This document shows, in pieces, positions 25,961-34,603 of a DNA stretch of 64,000 nucleotides. Under the pieces are notes generated by a model that saw nothing but the letters and a program-made list of their open reading frames with translations, ran no database searches and had not been told where the DNA came from. Location of the stretch: positions 16,676-80,675 of the forward strand of contig NZ_NIBG01000016.1 of NCBI RefSeq assembly GCF_002270055.1, read 5' to 3'. The position numbers and the translations under genes are program-made. Within the stretch, counting starts at the first letter, position 1; every line of letters begins with the position of its first letter. This DNA comes from Anaeromicrobium sediminis. GTDB lineage: Bacteria > Bacillota > Clostridia > Peptostreptococcales > Thermotaleaceae.

Positions 25961-26053
25961 TGTTTGATAAGGGCAAAACTGATGAAAATTAGTGACGCAA
26001 AGCTATAGGGACTAAGGTTAGAATGAAAAACTATGTCTGCCAGCTACCGAACA
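25961..26053 (+). ncRNA. Class I c-di-GMP riboswitch (GEMM-I) upstream of TadG-like gene
   Basis: All core elements are present in order: P1 strand TGTTTG, GGGCAAAACT with a GAAA tetraloop-type hairpin, the invariant GTGACGCAAAGCTATAGGG, ACTAAGG, then a variable hairpin and TGCCAGCTACCG, closed by CGAACA, which pairs with the P1 strand. It lies between the EAL gene and a TadG-like gene. The 3' P1 strand overlaps the left arm of the terminator at 26045-26082, so the two folds exclude each other. Confidence 0.92.
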
Positions 26054-26082
26054 TAGGAAGAGTCCCTGTTTCGGTATTTTCT
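26045..26082 (+). terminator. Expression-platform terminator of the c-di-GMP riboswitch
   Basis: TACCGAA (26045-26051) pairs with TTCGGTA (26070-26076), with inner pairing, followed by TTTT. Its left arm uses the aptamer's own 3' strand (26048-26053), so ligand binding should block the terminator and switch the gene on. Confidence 0.75.
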
Positions 26083-26107
26083 AACGAGATGAATGGGGGA
26101 ACTTTAA

Positions 26108-27184
26108 ATGTTGAAAATGAGGAACTTTGTCAAAAATCAAGATGGTGTATCAGTGAGTATTTTTGCACTTTTGTTTATGATGTTGCTTTGTATGGTTGGT
26201 GTGGTTATAGATGGAGGTATGCTCTATGTGACAAAAACCCATCTTCAAAAAACGGCTAATGCAGCTGTTTTGTCAGGTGCACAGGAGCTAAACAATAACA
26301 ATAATGAAGTTAAGTCAATTGTAAACTATATTTTAACAGCCCATAATGAACTTGAGAGTTTAGAAAAACTTGAATTTCCAGAAGATAAAAAAGTAACAAT
26401 TTATTTAACTAAGGAAGTAATGACTCCCTTTTATAGATTATTTGGTGTTGAAAAGGTTCCTGTCTCAGTTAAAGCATCCGCAGCATTATTTGGTTCTACA
26501 AAGAGTTCAATATTTGATTACTTAATTTTCTCTGAAGATCCCAAAAAAACATTTTATGTTTCTGGATCAAAAAACAAATTTAATGGAAAAGTACATATTA
26601 ACGGACCATCGGAAATCTCCGGTAGTGATAATCAGTTCAATGATATATATGAATATGTTGGGAAGCTTAAGAATAGTGGTGGAAATAATAAATTCCCCAA
26701 TGGAAAAGAAAAATCAGTTTATATGGATATTTTGGATATAAGTAAAGATGAATATAAAGCAAATGCAACAACCGTATACAATAGAAAGAAGACCTTTTCA
26801 AATAGTAATACAAATGTAGACGGTATAATATACGTAGAAGGAGATGTTGTATTCTCTGGGGGGCATATAAGTGGAAAGGGTACAGTCTTCGCAACAGGGA
26901 ATATCATATTAAGTGGATCTAACTTGAAATATAAATCTGATGATGATTCAGTTGCCTTTTATAGTTTGAAAGACATTGAAATCCCTGGTAGTGATGGAGA
27001 ATTTCACGGACTTTTTTACGCGCCTAACGGAAATATTAAATTAAATGGAAGTAAAAATACTATTAAGGGATCTTTAATTGCCAAAGAATTTGAATCTATT
27101 TCCGGATCTGATTTAAACTTGGTTTACGATGGTAGATATAGGGAAACACTTTCTGAAAATCTTCAAATCAAGTTGGTCAAATAA
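26108..27184 (+). CDS. TadG-like pilus protein with repetitive Gly-Ser passenger
   Basis: 358 residues. N-terminus NFVKNQDGVSVSIFALLFMM resembles TadE/TadG, with a single membrane helix at ~14-36 and then DGGMLYVTKTHLQKTANAAVLSGAQ, the TadG/TadG-like signature. From residue ~145 on, short units recur about every 20-25 residues with a G-S-(D/K/N) turn (VSGSKNKFNG, ISGSDNQFN, LSGSNLKY, IPGSDGEFHG, LNGSKNTIKG, ISGSDLNL), suggesting a beta-solenoid or polymer-forming fold outside the cell. GGGGGAACTTTAA precedes ATG. It is controlled by the c-di-GMP riboswitch upstream and is separated from the tad operon by one gene. Confidence 0.82.
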   Translation: MLKMRNFVKNQDGVSVSIFALLFMMLLCMVGVVIDGGMLYVTKTHLQKTANAAVLSGAQELNNNNNEVKSIVNYILTAHNELESLEKLEFPEDKKVTIYLTKEVMTPFYRLFGVEKVPVSVKASAALFGSTKSSIFDYLIFSEDPKKTFYVSGSKNKFNGKVHINGPSEISGSDNQFNDIYEYVGKLKNSGGNNKFPNGKEKSVYMDILDISKDEYKANATTVYNRKKTFSNSNTNVDGIIYVEGDVVFSGGHISGKGTVFATGNIILSGSNLKYKSDDDSVAFYSLKDIEIPGSDGEFHGLFYAPNGNIKLNGSKNTIKGSLIAKEFESISGSDLNLVYDGRYRETLSENLQIKLVK

Positions 27185-27190
27185 GTTGCT

Positions 27191-27244
27191 CATAAATAAA
27201 GAGTGATCCAAACGTATAAATTTTTGGATCACTCTTTATTTATG
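27191..27244. terminator. Bidirectional terminator
   Basis: CATAAATAAAGAGTGATCCA pairs with its complement over a short loop. It separates the plus-strand TadG-like gene from the convergent histidine kinase. Confidence 0.85.
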
Positions 27245-27319
27245 GGCTTTATGAAATCTTATTGTTAATTTTTTTAATATACTCACTAAATGAGAATGCT
27301 AATTTATACTATCAATTCA

Positions 27320-29182
27320 TTAGAAATATATGTCTGAGAATTCAATTTGTATATGTTCTTTATTGTTATTAACATGGCAGATAGCTATTTCTTTTAGAGG
27401 GTTTTCAACTAACTCTTGGTTAGGGAATTCTATGATAAATTCACTTCCATAGCCTAGTTTACTTTTTAAAGAAATTGTACCGCCTTGCAATTCAACAAAA
27501 GACTTAACAAGGGATAAGCCAATACCACTTCCCTCTTGATTCCTTGAAAGGGATTTATCAATCTGTATAAATCTGTCAAATATTATGTCTTGCTTATCTT
27601 TTGAAATACCTATTCCCGTATCCTTTACTGATATGGCTAAACTTTTTCCTTTATCTTTTAAATTTACAGATATACTTCCATTTTTATATGTAAACTTTAT
27701 TGCATTAGATAAAAGATTAAGTAATATTCTTTCCATTTTATCTAGATCACATGGCATTATCTTTTCTTCCACATCCGTATCAAATATTAAATTTATATCC
27801 TTATCTTTAACATATTCTGCAACAGATAATGTAATATCTTCGATAATTTTTACAATATTGCATTTTTTAAGATTTAATTGGAAATATCCAGTATCTATTT
27901 TAGTAATATCAATTAAATTGTTGACTAGTCTTATTAGTCTATAACAATTTTGTTTCATCATATCTGAATATGTTATCATTTTATAAGTGTTATTTTTACT
28001 TGATTTTTCATTTAGAAGCAAATGAAACATTTGTATTGCCCCTAACATTACATTAAGAGGGGTTCTAAGTTCATGTGAAATATTTGTAATGAATTGTGTC
28101 TTTATCCTATCGTATTCAATTGCTTCTTTTAGCAATCGATCTTTATCTTTTACACTTTTACGTAATCTTTCGGATTGTTTCCGCTCTGTTATATCCCTTG
28201 CAACACTCAAAATCATTTGTTTGCCGTTACATGGGAAAAGAGTTGAAGCAACTTCAAGATTTACAATTGTTCCATCAAACTTAATCATTTTGTATTCACA
28301 GAAAGGAAGAAAACTCTTATTATTCTGTATTTTATTAGCTCTTTCGTTAAAGGTATCATGACAGTCTTCATAAATAAAATCTTTTATGGATTTTCCAATT
28401 AATTCTTTACTCTTTTTTGCTCCAAATAACTTCGTACCGGCTTTATTAACAAATACTACTTTAGAATTAATGTGAACAAAAACTGAATCGGGTAGAAGTT
28501 CCACTAAAAGACGATATCGTTCTTGACTTTCTTTTAATTCTAATTCTGCTCTTTTTCTTTCATTTATTTCTTCTTTTAATTTTTTTACTGTATCTTTTAA
28601 ATCATTTGTTCTTTTTTCTACGGTCTTTTCTAAGTTTTGGTTAATTTCTTTAATTTTTTTATACATAATGGCATTTTCAATTGAAATTGCTGCTTGGGAA
28701 GATAAGATTTTTAATACTTCAATATGATTTTTAGTGAATACTCCAATGGATAGATTGTTTTCTAAATAACCAATTCCTATTAAATTTCCTCTACAAATCA
28801 TAGGCATACAAAGAATAGACTTTGACTGTTTTTTTACTATATAAGGATCAGCAGAAAATAATTGGTCATTAGATGCATGGTCCAAAACTATATTTTCCCT
28901 TGTTTTTATGACATAATGTACAATGCTTTGGGAAATATCCTGACATTCTTCTAAGGGAATACTCTTCATTACTGATATATGCTCATTGTTCAGTTCACAT
29001 TCAATAAGAAATTTACCTTCTGACTTCATTATAAAATATCCCTTTTCAGCACCTGAATTTTCTACAATAATTCTAAGGAGCCTTTCAAGTAGCTTATCTA
29101 ACTCAATTTCAGTAGAAATAGTTTGAGATGCTTTGATAACAGCATTCATATCTATAAAATCATATCCATTTTCTGAGAACAC
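27320..29182 (-). CDS. GAF-PAS sensor histidine kinase
   Basis: 620 residues, no membrane helix. GAF domain at ~20-165 (LLRIIVENSGAEKGYFIM, CMPMICRGNLIGIGYLENNL), a coiled coil at ~180-215, PAS at ~218-335, HisKA with NISHELRTPL (His at about 370) and a HATPase domain with N, G1, F and G2 boxes (NLLSNAIKF, DTGIGI, FDRFIQID, GSGIGLSL). It has no receiver domain and no response regulator is adjacent, so it is an orphan kinase. Start is GTG, with AAGGAGGGGTCCAA seven bases before. Its location between the two c-di-GMP-regulated pilus units suggests, without proving, a role in surface behaviour. Confidence 0.92.
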   Translation of the reverse strand: MFSENGYDFIDMNAVIKASQTISTEIELDKLLERLLRIIVENSGAEKGYFIMKSEGKFLIECELNNEHISVMKSIPLEECQDISQSIVHYVIKTRENIVLDHASNDQLFSADPYIVKKQSKSILCMPMICRGNLIGIGYLENNLSIGVFTKNHIEVLKILSSQAAISIENAIMYKKIKEINQNLEKTVEKRTNDLKDTVKKLKEEINERKRAELELKESQERYRLLVELLPDSVFVHINSKVVFVNKAGTKLFGAKKSKELIGKSIKDFIYEDCHDTFNERANKIQNNKSFLPFCEYKMIKFDGTIVNLEVASTLFPCNGKQMILSVARDITERKQSERLRKSVKDKDRLLKEAIEYDRIKTQFITNISHELRTPLNVMLGAIQMFHLLLNEKSSKNNTYKMITYSDMMKQNCYRLIRLVNNLIDITKIDTGYFQLNLKKCNIVKIIEDITLSVAEYVKDKDINLIFDTDVEEKIMPCDLDKMERILLNLLSNAIKFTYKNGSISVNLKDKGKSLAISVKDTGIGISKDKQDIIFDRFIQIDKSLSRNQEGSGIGLSLVKSFVELQGGTISLKSKLGYGSEFIIEFPNQELVENPLKEIAICHVNNNKEHIQIEFSDIYF

Positions 29183-29405
29183 TTGGACCCCTCCTTAAAC
29201 CTGAATTTTTTCTAGAATATATAGTGAAAGGTTTTCCTTTTTGTCTAATGATTATATATTCTATATATTCTGTATTTTTCCTTGTAAAACTTCGAATTTT
29301 GGAAAAATTAAGGGAATTGTAGATGTAACCATTTTGTTCAAGTAGCATTGTATCAGCATTAAGAGAAGTAAATGTGGTAGTAGAATAGCCCCTGAAAATC
29401 AGCGG

Positions 29406-30293
29406 CTATTTTTGAAATGTATTAATAAATTGAATGATAGCAGGTCCTAAGAGAACAATAAATAAACTAGGGAAAATGAAAAAAATAAGAGGGAAAAGCA
29501 TTTTGATAGGGGCCTTCATGGCCTGTTCCTCTGCCCTTTGTTTTCTTTTCTTTCGAATTTCATGGGATTGAATACGAAGGATTTTAACCATACTGATTCC
29601 AAGTTTTTCTGCTTGTAATATACTACTGATTAGAATATTCATTTCATCTAAAAGGAGCCTTTCTGTGATTTTTTTTAGGGCATCCCTTCTTGGTTTTCCT
29701 AGACGAATTTCTTCTAAACATTGGTGAAATTCACTAGCAATAACTCCGTTATTTTTAGAAATTAATTTATTTAGAGCCAAATCAAATCCAAGACCTGCTT
29801 CTAAGCTCACAGTAAGAAGGTCTACAATATCAGAAAGTTCTTTAAGGGCACGTTTACTTCTTTCTTTTGATTTTTGAGATAAATATAAATTAGGAAGAAA
29901 GCTTGCAAATATCATACTGAAAGTAACTATTAAAAAAATCATTGGGACAGAAAGACCTAAGAGGATTCCGTAAATTGCAAATAATATAGGAAATAGGATG
30001 ATCAATATCATTTGAACTAAACGAAAATCCACAGGTGTCATATCAAAAGGACTGCCTGCTTGAAGGATTTTCATCTCCAATTTATCGTGCTTTTCTCCTG
30101 AAAGATTTTTTCGAAAATGCCTCTTGTATTTTTTTAATATGGGATAAAATATTCTCTTCCTAAGAGACGGTCTATTTTCCTTATCTTTAGATAACGTGCT
30201 TTCTTGCTTTTTTATTCCCTTTTTTCCATAAATAATAGAAAAAAATAGGAGGGTGAGTAAGGTAGTGCTACAGAAAAAAGTAATATATATCAT
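29406..30293 (-). CDS. tadC: TadC, Tad pilus inner-membrane platform protein
   Basis: 295 residues of the type II secretion F domain family. Membrane segments near 1-20, ~100-145 and 268-290 surround the T2SSF module (LSDIVDLLTVSLEAGLGFDLAL and SILQAEKLGISMVKILRIQSHEIRKKRKQRAEEQA). With TadB it forms the membrane platform driven by TadA. GAGGTGTAGTTC precedes ATG, three bases after tadB. It is the last gene of the operon; the hairpin at 29383-29412 overlapping its stop has its U-run on the other strand. Confidence 0.9.
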   Translation of the reverse strand: MIYITFFCSTTLLTLLFFSIIYGKKGIKKQESTLSKDKENRPSLRKRIFYPILKKYKRHFRKNLSGEKHDKLEMKILQAGSPFDMTPVDFRLVQMILIILFPILFAIYGILLGLSVPMIFLIVTFSMIFASFLPNLYLSQKSKERSKRALKELSDIVDLLTVSLEAGLGFDLALNKLISKNNGVIASEFHQCLEEIRLGKPRRDALKKITERLLLDEMNILISSILQAEKLGISMVKILRIQSHEIRKKRKQRAEEQAMKAPIKMLFPLIFFIFPSLFIVLLGPAIIQFINTFQK

Positions 30294-30296
30294 GAA

Positions 30297-31259
30297 CTAC
30301 ACCTCGATTATTGTAATCTTTCGTATCAAAATAAAACCAATAATTCCTGAAAATATGCCCATTCCAACCATAATGAGTCCAATCCGTTCTGTAAATAAAA
30401 CAGATATATAATCTGGATTGATGAAATAGATGGCAAAACTTAAGATAATAGGGAGAAGCCCTATAATGAGCCCTGATAGCCTTCCTTGTGATGTAAGGGT
30501 CATAAGTTGGCGTTGAATGGCATTTCGATCACGAATGGTCTGTATAATAATATCTAGTACAGTAGCCAAGTTTCCTCCAACTTGCCTTTGAATCAAGATA
30601 GCTTGAATCATAAGTTCAAGATCTCCACTAGGCATTCTTTCTTGAAGATTGTATAAGGCCTCTTCAATACTTCCACCATACTGCATTTCTTTTAGTAGAA
30701 GACTGATTTCCTCTTTTATAGGAGAATCTGATTCTTCTACAACAGATTTTAATGATTGAGGAAAACTAAAACCTGCTCTTAAGGAACCGACAATAATGGT
30801 AATCATATCAGGAAGACCTTCATTGAATTTTAAGAGACGTTCATGAACTTTTCTTTTTATGAGTAATTTTGGAAAAATATATCCCAAAAATCCTCCTATT
30901 ATAAAAAACAAAATATTTTTTGAAAAAATATATAATAAACTTCCAAAGAACACACCAGCCATCCACCTGAAGAAAACAAATTCTTCTGGACTTAAGGGAA
31001 CACCAGCTCTATTTAATATGGTTTCTAGCTTTTCAGTAGATTTTATGGAAGGAAGTTGCTTTTTAAATTTTTGATTCATTAATTGCATTTGTACCAGTAG
31101 ATTAAAATTTTTCTTTTCTAATATTTTCTCATTATCACTTAATAAATAATGTTGAACTCTTTTTTCAAAGCGTCTTTGAGAAAAAGATAATGTATTGAGA
31201 ATTATTGCAAAAATAATCAATGATGTAATCAAGAAGAATGAAAGAATTACCCATTTCAT
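30297..31259 (-). CDS. tadB: TadB, Tad pilus inner-membrane platform protein
   Basis: 320 residues, type II secretion F domain family: membrane segments at ~5-25, two near 90-125 and two at the C-terminus, with the cytoplasmic core GLPDMITIIVGSLRAGFSFPQSL and AILIQRQVGGNLATVLDII. Partner of TadC. The ATG at 31259 overlaps the tadA stop as ATGA and is better spaced from GGAGG than the TTG nine bases upstream. Confidence 0.9.
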   Translation of the reverse strand: MKWVILSFFLITSLIIFAIILNTLSFSQRRFEKRVQHYLLSDNEKILEKKNFNLLVQMQLMNQKFKKQLPSIKSTEKLETILNRAGVPLSPEEFVFFRWMAGVFFGSLLYIFSKNILFFIIGGFLGYIFPKLLIKRKVHERLLKFNEGLPDMITIIVGSLRAGFSFPQSLKSVVEESDSPIKEEISLLLKEMQYGGSIEEALYNLQERMPSGDLELMIQAILIQRQVGGNLATVLDIIIQTIRDRNAIQRQLMTLTSQGRLSGLIIGLLPIILSFAIYFINPDYISVLFTERIGLIMVGMGIFSGIIGFILIRKITIIEV

Positions 31260-32668
31260 AGATTCCAATCCTCCTCTTCCATAAATACGCTTGTTGGTAT
31301 ATGAATACCACTAGTTGTGAGAGTTTCATAGAATTTAGGACGAATTCCAGTAGGGACTAATTTTCCAATGATTTTTCCCTGATCATCTACTCCCTGTTGC
31401 TTGAAAACAAAGATATCTTGAAGTACAATCACATCTCCTTCAAGACCTTGAATTTCTGTAATATTAGTGATTTTTCTCGATCCATCCTTTAGTCTTGACT
31501 GCTGAACTATTAAGTCAATGGCACTGCCAATCTGTTCTCTTATGGCTTTTATAGGAAGTTCCATTCCAGCCATTAAGACCATTGTTTCTAAACGAGAGAT
31601 CATGTCTCTAGGACTATTAGAGTGCCCTGTAGCTAATGAACCATCATGCCCTGTGTTCATTGCTTGAAGCATATCCAGTGCCTCTCCACCGCGGACTTCT
31701 CCTACAACAACTCTCTCAGGTCTCATACGTAATGAATTTCGAACTAAATCACGGATGGTAATAGCACCTTTTCCTTCTATATTGGGAGGACGAGATTCTA
31801 AAGATACTACATGATCCTGCCAAAGCTGAAGTTCAGCTGCATCTTCTATGGTAATAATTCTTTCATCGTTAGGAATGAAAGAAGAAAGGACGTTTAGGGT
31901 TGTTGTTTTTCCAGATCCTGTCCCTCCACTGATAAAGATATTGAGCCTTGCCTTTACACAAGCCTCTAAAAATATTGCCATCTCCCTTGTAAGGGTACCA
32001 AAACCAATCAAATTCTCTATTGTAAAAGGGTCCTTTGAAAATTTACGAATGGTTATGGTTGGTCCATTTAATGCTAGAGGAGGAATGATTGCATTTACAC
32101 GAGAGCCATCAGGTAGTCTCGCATCAACCATAGGACTGCTTTCATCGATTCGGCGTCCTAGGGGGGCAACAATTTTTTCAATAATATGCATTACATGGTC
32201 GTTGTCTTGAAATCTTATATTCGTTAGTTCTAATTTTCCCTTTCTTTCGGCATATACCATAGAAGGGCCATTTACCATAACCTCTGTAACCTCTGGGTCT
32301 AATAATAAAGGATTAATTGGACCGTAGCCTATGAGATTATTAACTAACTCATCTACAATTTTTTTTCTATCAACCATTCCCAAAAGTGTTTCATCTTCTT
32401 TAATGATTTCAACAGCCATTTCATCAATTCTTTCAATGATGTTTTCTATTGAATCCTTTTTCATCTCTCTTAGGACCTGTTTATGGAGCTGTTTTTTTAA
32501 TTCTTGATTTTTATCTGTAGGTTGAATTGGTTCTTTTTTTTGTTTATTAGGAGCATTTATTTCATTAGGAGTAGGTATGACCTTTTGATTTATCTCCTCT
32601 TTCTTCTCTATTGAAGGAGGAGAGGTACTATCCTGGTTTTTGTTTTTTAATTTTGCTAGAAGACTCAT
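31256..32668 (-). CDS. tadA: TadA/CpaF, Tad pilus assembly ATPase
   Basis: 470 residues, hexameric secretion ATPase that powers pilin polymerisation at the inside of the membrane. The N-terminal ~70 residues are a polar Pro/Lys/Gln-rich tail. The core has Walker A GGTGSGKTTTLN near residue 245, the Asp box IITIEDAAELQL, Walker B RPERVVVGEVRGGEA near 320 and the His box TGHDGSLATGHSN. AAAGGAGAGATATAG precedes ATG. Confidence 0.95.
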   Translation of the reverse strand: MSLLAKLKNKNQDSTSPPSIEKKEEINQKVIPTPNEINAPNKQKKEPIQPTDKNQELKKQLHKQVLREMKKDSIENIIERIDEMAVEIIKEDETLLGMVDRKKIVDELVNNLIGYGPINPLLLDPEVTEVMVNGPSMVYAERKGKLELTNIRFQDNDHVMHIIEKIVAPLGRRIDESSPMVDARLPDGSRVNAIIPPLALNGPTITIRKFSKDPFTIENLIGFGTLTREMAIFLEACVKARLNIFISGGTGSGKTTTLNVLSSFIPNDERIITIEDAAELQLWQDHVVSLESRPPNIEGKGAITIRDLVRNSLRMRPERVVVGEVRGGEALDMLQAMNTGHDGSLATGHSNSPRDMISRLETMVLMAGMELPIKAIREQIGSAIDLIVQQSRLKDGSRKITNITEIQGLEGDVIVLQDIFVFKQQGVDDQGKIIGKLVPTGIRPKFYETLTTSGIHIPTSVFMEEEDWNL

Positions 32669-32681
32669 CTATATCTCTCCT

Positions 32682-33437
32682 TTATGATTCTGTTGAAAGA
32701 AGGTCAGCAATATGAAAAATAGCTTTTGTAATATCTTTTCTTCGATAATGCATGACAAAGGGCATTCCTATATTAATAGATCTTGATACAATTTCAAAAT
32801 TATTAGGAATATAATGTAGTGATTCTTTCTCTAAGATTTTAGGAACATCCTTTGATTTTAAAAGACTTTTCATAGTAGAGCGATTAACCACAATCTTTAC
32901 TTTTTCACCTAAATTTAAAGCGTCAAATATGGACAACATAGATTTTGTATTTTTTAATGAAGTCATTTCTAAATCGGTTATAAGGAGAATTTCATCTGCT
33001 TTCTCAATGAAATATAGGTTATGCTCAGGAAGTCCTGCATTTGTATCTATAAGTAAATAATCACAACTATCTAATAAAAGACTACAAACCTTATTAAGAG
33101 ACTCAGAAGTAATCAAATCAGCATATTCTGGACTAGGAGGTGAAGGTAATATTTTCACACCACTTTCATGACTACTAAGATAAGAGGTAAGAAGGTTTTT
33201 ATTTAAGTCACCTATCTGATCTACTGCATCTTTTATTGTGAATTTAGGTTTAAGGTCCATGACCAAATGAATATTTCCAAACTGAAAGCAGCTATCTAAA
33301 ATGACCGTCTTAAATTTTTTCTTAGATAGGGCAACGGAAAGATTGGTTGTGAGTACGGTTTTTCCTACGCCTCCCTTAGCACTGCAAATGACGATCATTT
33401 TACCTCGTTTTGTCGTGGCGTTTTGATTTCCTATCAT
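32682..33437 (-). CDS. tadZ: TadZ/CpaE-like MinD/ParA-type ATPase
   Basis: 251 residues. Deviant Walker A KGGVGKTVLTTNLS near residue 20, DSCFQFGNIHLVMDL and the Walker B region YLLIDTNAGLPEHN. It lacks the atypical receiver domain that precedes the ATPase in most CpaE/TadZ proteins, so only the localisation ATPase is kept. Predicted to place the Tad machine at a cell pole or site. AAAGGAGGATCTC precedes ATG. Confidence 0.85.
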   Translation of the reverse strand: MIGNQNATTKRGKMIVICSAKGGVGKTVLTTNLSVALSKKKFKTVILDSCFQFGNIHLVMDLKPKFTIKDAVDQIGDLNKNLLTSYLSSHESGVKILPSPPSPEYADLITSESLNKVCSLLLDSCDYLLIDTNAGLPEHNLYFIEKADEILLITDLEMTSLKNTKSMLSIFDALNLGEKVKIVVNRSTMKSLLKSKDVPKILEKESLHYIPNNFEIVSRSINIGMPFVMHYRRKDITKAIFHIADLLSTES

Positions 33438-33448
33438 GAGATCCTCCT

Positions 33449-34114
33449 TTACTTAAGTTTACTATAAAGAACCAGATGAATATTTCCTCTTTCTTGAGTA
33501 TTGACTAATCTTACAGCATCATTCTGTCTTAATTCTAAGGTGACAGCGCTATACTCCACATAAGGATTTTCTTTTGTTGATTCAACCATTTTTCTGCCAA
33601 CAGCTAAAACACGCACCTGCTGAAGGATTAGCTCTGTTCGAACAACCTTTTCTTTGTTGGATTCTTCTATTTCTTCACTAAAAACTACATCTACTAAATC
33701 TCCTGGTTCGATTAAATTTGTAACAGATTGAACCATATTCACACCTACAGATACAGCCCTATAACCTTTTCTAATTTTTCTGGAAACAAACTGTGTTTCT
33801 TCAGCCTGGTTTTGAAGTCGGTGTTTTAGAATCGGTTCTCCCTTTATTATGTTAGCTGTTGCTATTTGATTTTCTATTTCTGAAAGATTCTTTGCTGTTT
33901 GTGGATGGATACTTTTTTCATGAACCTGCTTTAGGATGACCATGGATTTTGATATTTTCTGATTTTTGCGGATATCTTGTTTTGCAACAAGGATAGTTGC
34001 CATTTTACTATTAGATAACTTTTCTTCTTTGAGTGTCTCCATATAGTTATAGAATAAAAATGTTGTAATAAGTCCCATGATAATTGCAAGTACTAGCATT
34101 AACTTTGATTTCAT
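33449..34114 (-). CDS. cpaB: CpaB/RcpC-type Tad assembly protein
   Basis: 221 residues. N-terminal membrane helix (~5-25), then an SAF domain (ATILVAKQDIRKNQKISKSMV and GEPILKHRL) and an RcpC/CpaB domain (YRAVSVGVNMVQSVTNLIEPGDLVDVVF). In Gram-negatives it supports the secretin; here no secretin exists, so a role in the cell-wall channel is likely. GTAGGTGAAAAT precedes ATG. Confidence 0.88.
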   Translation of the reverse strand: MKSKLMLVLAIIMGLITTFLFYNYMETLKEEKLSNSKMATILVAKQDIRKNQKISKSMVILKQVHEKSIHPQTAKNLSEIENQIATANIIKGEPILKHRLQNQAEETQFVSRKIRKGYRAVSVGVNMVQSVTNLIEPGDLVDVVFSEEIEESNKEKVVRTELILQQVRVLAVGRKMVESTKENPYVEYSAVTLELRQNDAVRLVNTQERGNIHLVLYSKLK

Positions 34115-34122
34115 ATTTTCAC

Positions 34123-34209
34123 CTACTTTACTAGTTTGATAGGGTATGAATAATGTTTAAAATTTAAATTTTTCAGGGTAGCCTGTTTCCAAATAATTTT
34201 ATTCATCAT
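34123..34209 (-). CDS. Possible 28-residue protein between tadE and cpaB
   Basis: ATG ATG follows AAGGTGATATAA and opens a 28-codon frame beginning MMNKIIWKQATLKN, rich in Lys and aromatic residues, ending just before the cpaB ribosome site. The spacing and ribosome site are like those of the other tad genes. No homologue is known to me; it could equally be a degraded tadF-type pseudopilin start. Confidence 0.35.
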   Translation of the reverse strand: MMNKIIWKQATLKNLNFKHYSYPIKLVK

Positions 34210-34219
34210 TTATATCACC

Positions 34220-34603
34220 TTATTCTATACGAATTGTAGAATCGGTAATCACTTTGTAAGGAGATGGGAATAGGGTTGCAAAGAAAGGGGTAACATATGT
34301 AACAGGATATTCCAGGGTAACTGTAATATAATCTCCTGATTTTCTTTGTGACTCACTAGGGGAGATTTGAATCAGAAGAAGATCTACATCTCCCACATTG
34401 AAATTACTTTGAGCAAAAGTTATAATTTCTGTATCTGATTCTCCAAGGCCGCCTATCCGTACTGATTCTTGAGTGATTAAATTGAGATGCATATATGTAT
34501 ACATTACCCTTCCAAAATCCAAAATGCCACATAATAAAAGCAATAAAATAGGTAAAATCAATGCAAATTCAACAAGAGATTGACCATTTTCCTTTTTTAA
34601 CAT
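34220..34603 (-). CDS. tadE: TadE-like pseudopilin
   Basis: 127 residues. KKENGQSLVEFALILPILLLLLCGILDFGRVMYTY is the TadE signature, shown here in part: a Gly-x-x-x-x-Glu-Phe processing-like site and one hydrophobic helix, followed by an extracytoplasmic beta-rich domain. Expected to be processed by the neighbouring prepilin peptidase and to help start or tip the pilus. GGAGGGGGATTGCTATT precedes ATG; overlaps tadV by 7 bases. Confidence 0.88.
   Translation of the reverse strand: MLKKENGQSLVEFALILPILLLLLCGILDFGRVMYTYMHLNLITQESVRIGGLGESDTEIITFAQSNFNVGDVDLLLIQISPSESQRKSGDYITVTLEYPVTYVTPFFATLFPSPYKVITDSTIRIE

Noticed and set aside
26023..26259. Open frame across the riboswitch and the start of the TadG-like gene
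   Set aside because: It translates the structured riboswitch RNA and has no ribosome site; the TadG frame carries the recognisable domain.
29383..29412. Hairpin at the end of tadC as terminator
   Set aside because: The U-run is on the plus strand, opposite to tadC transcription, and the stem includes the tadC stop codon; no plus-strand gene ends there.
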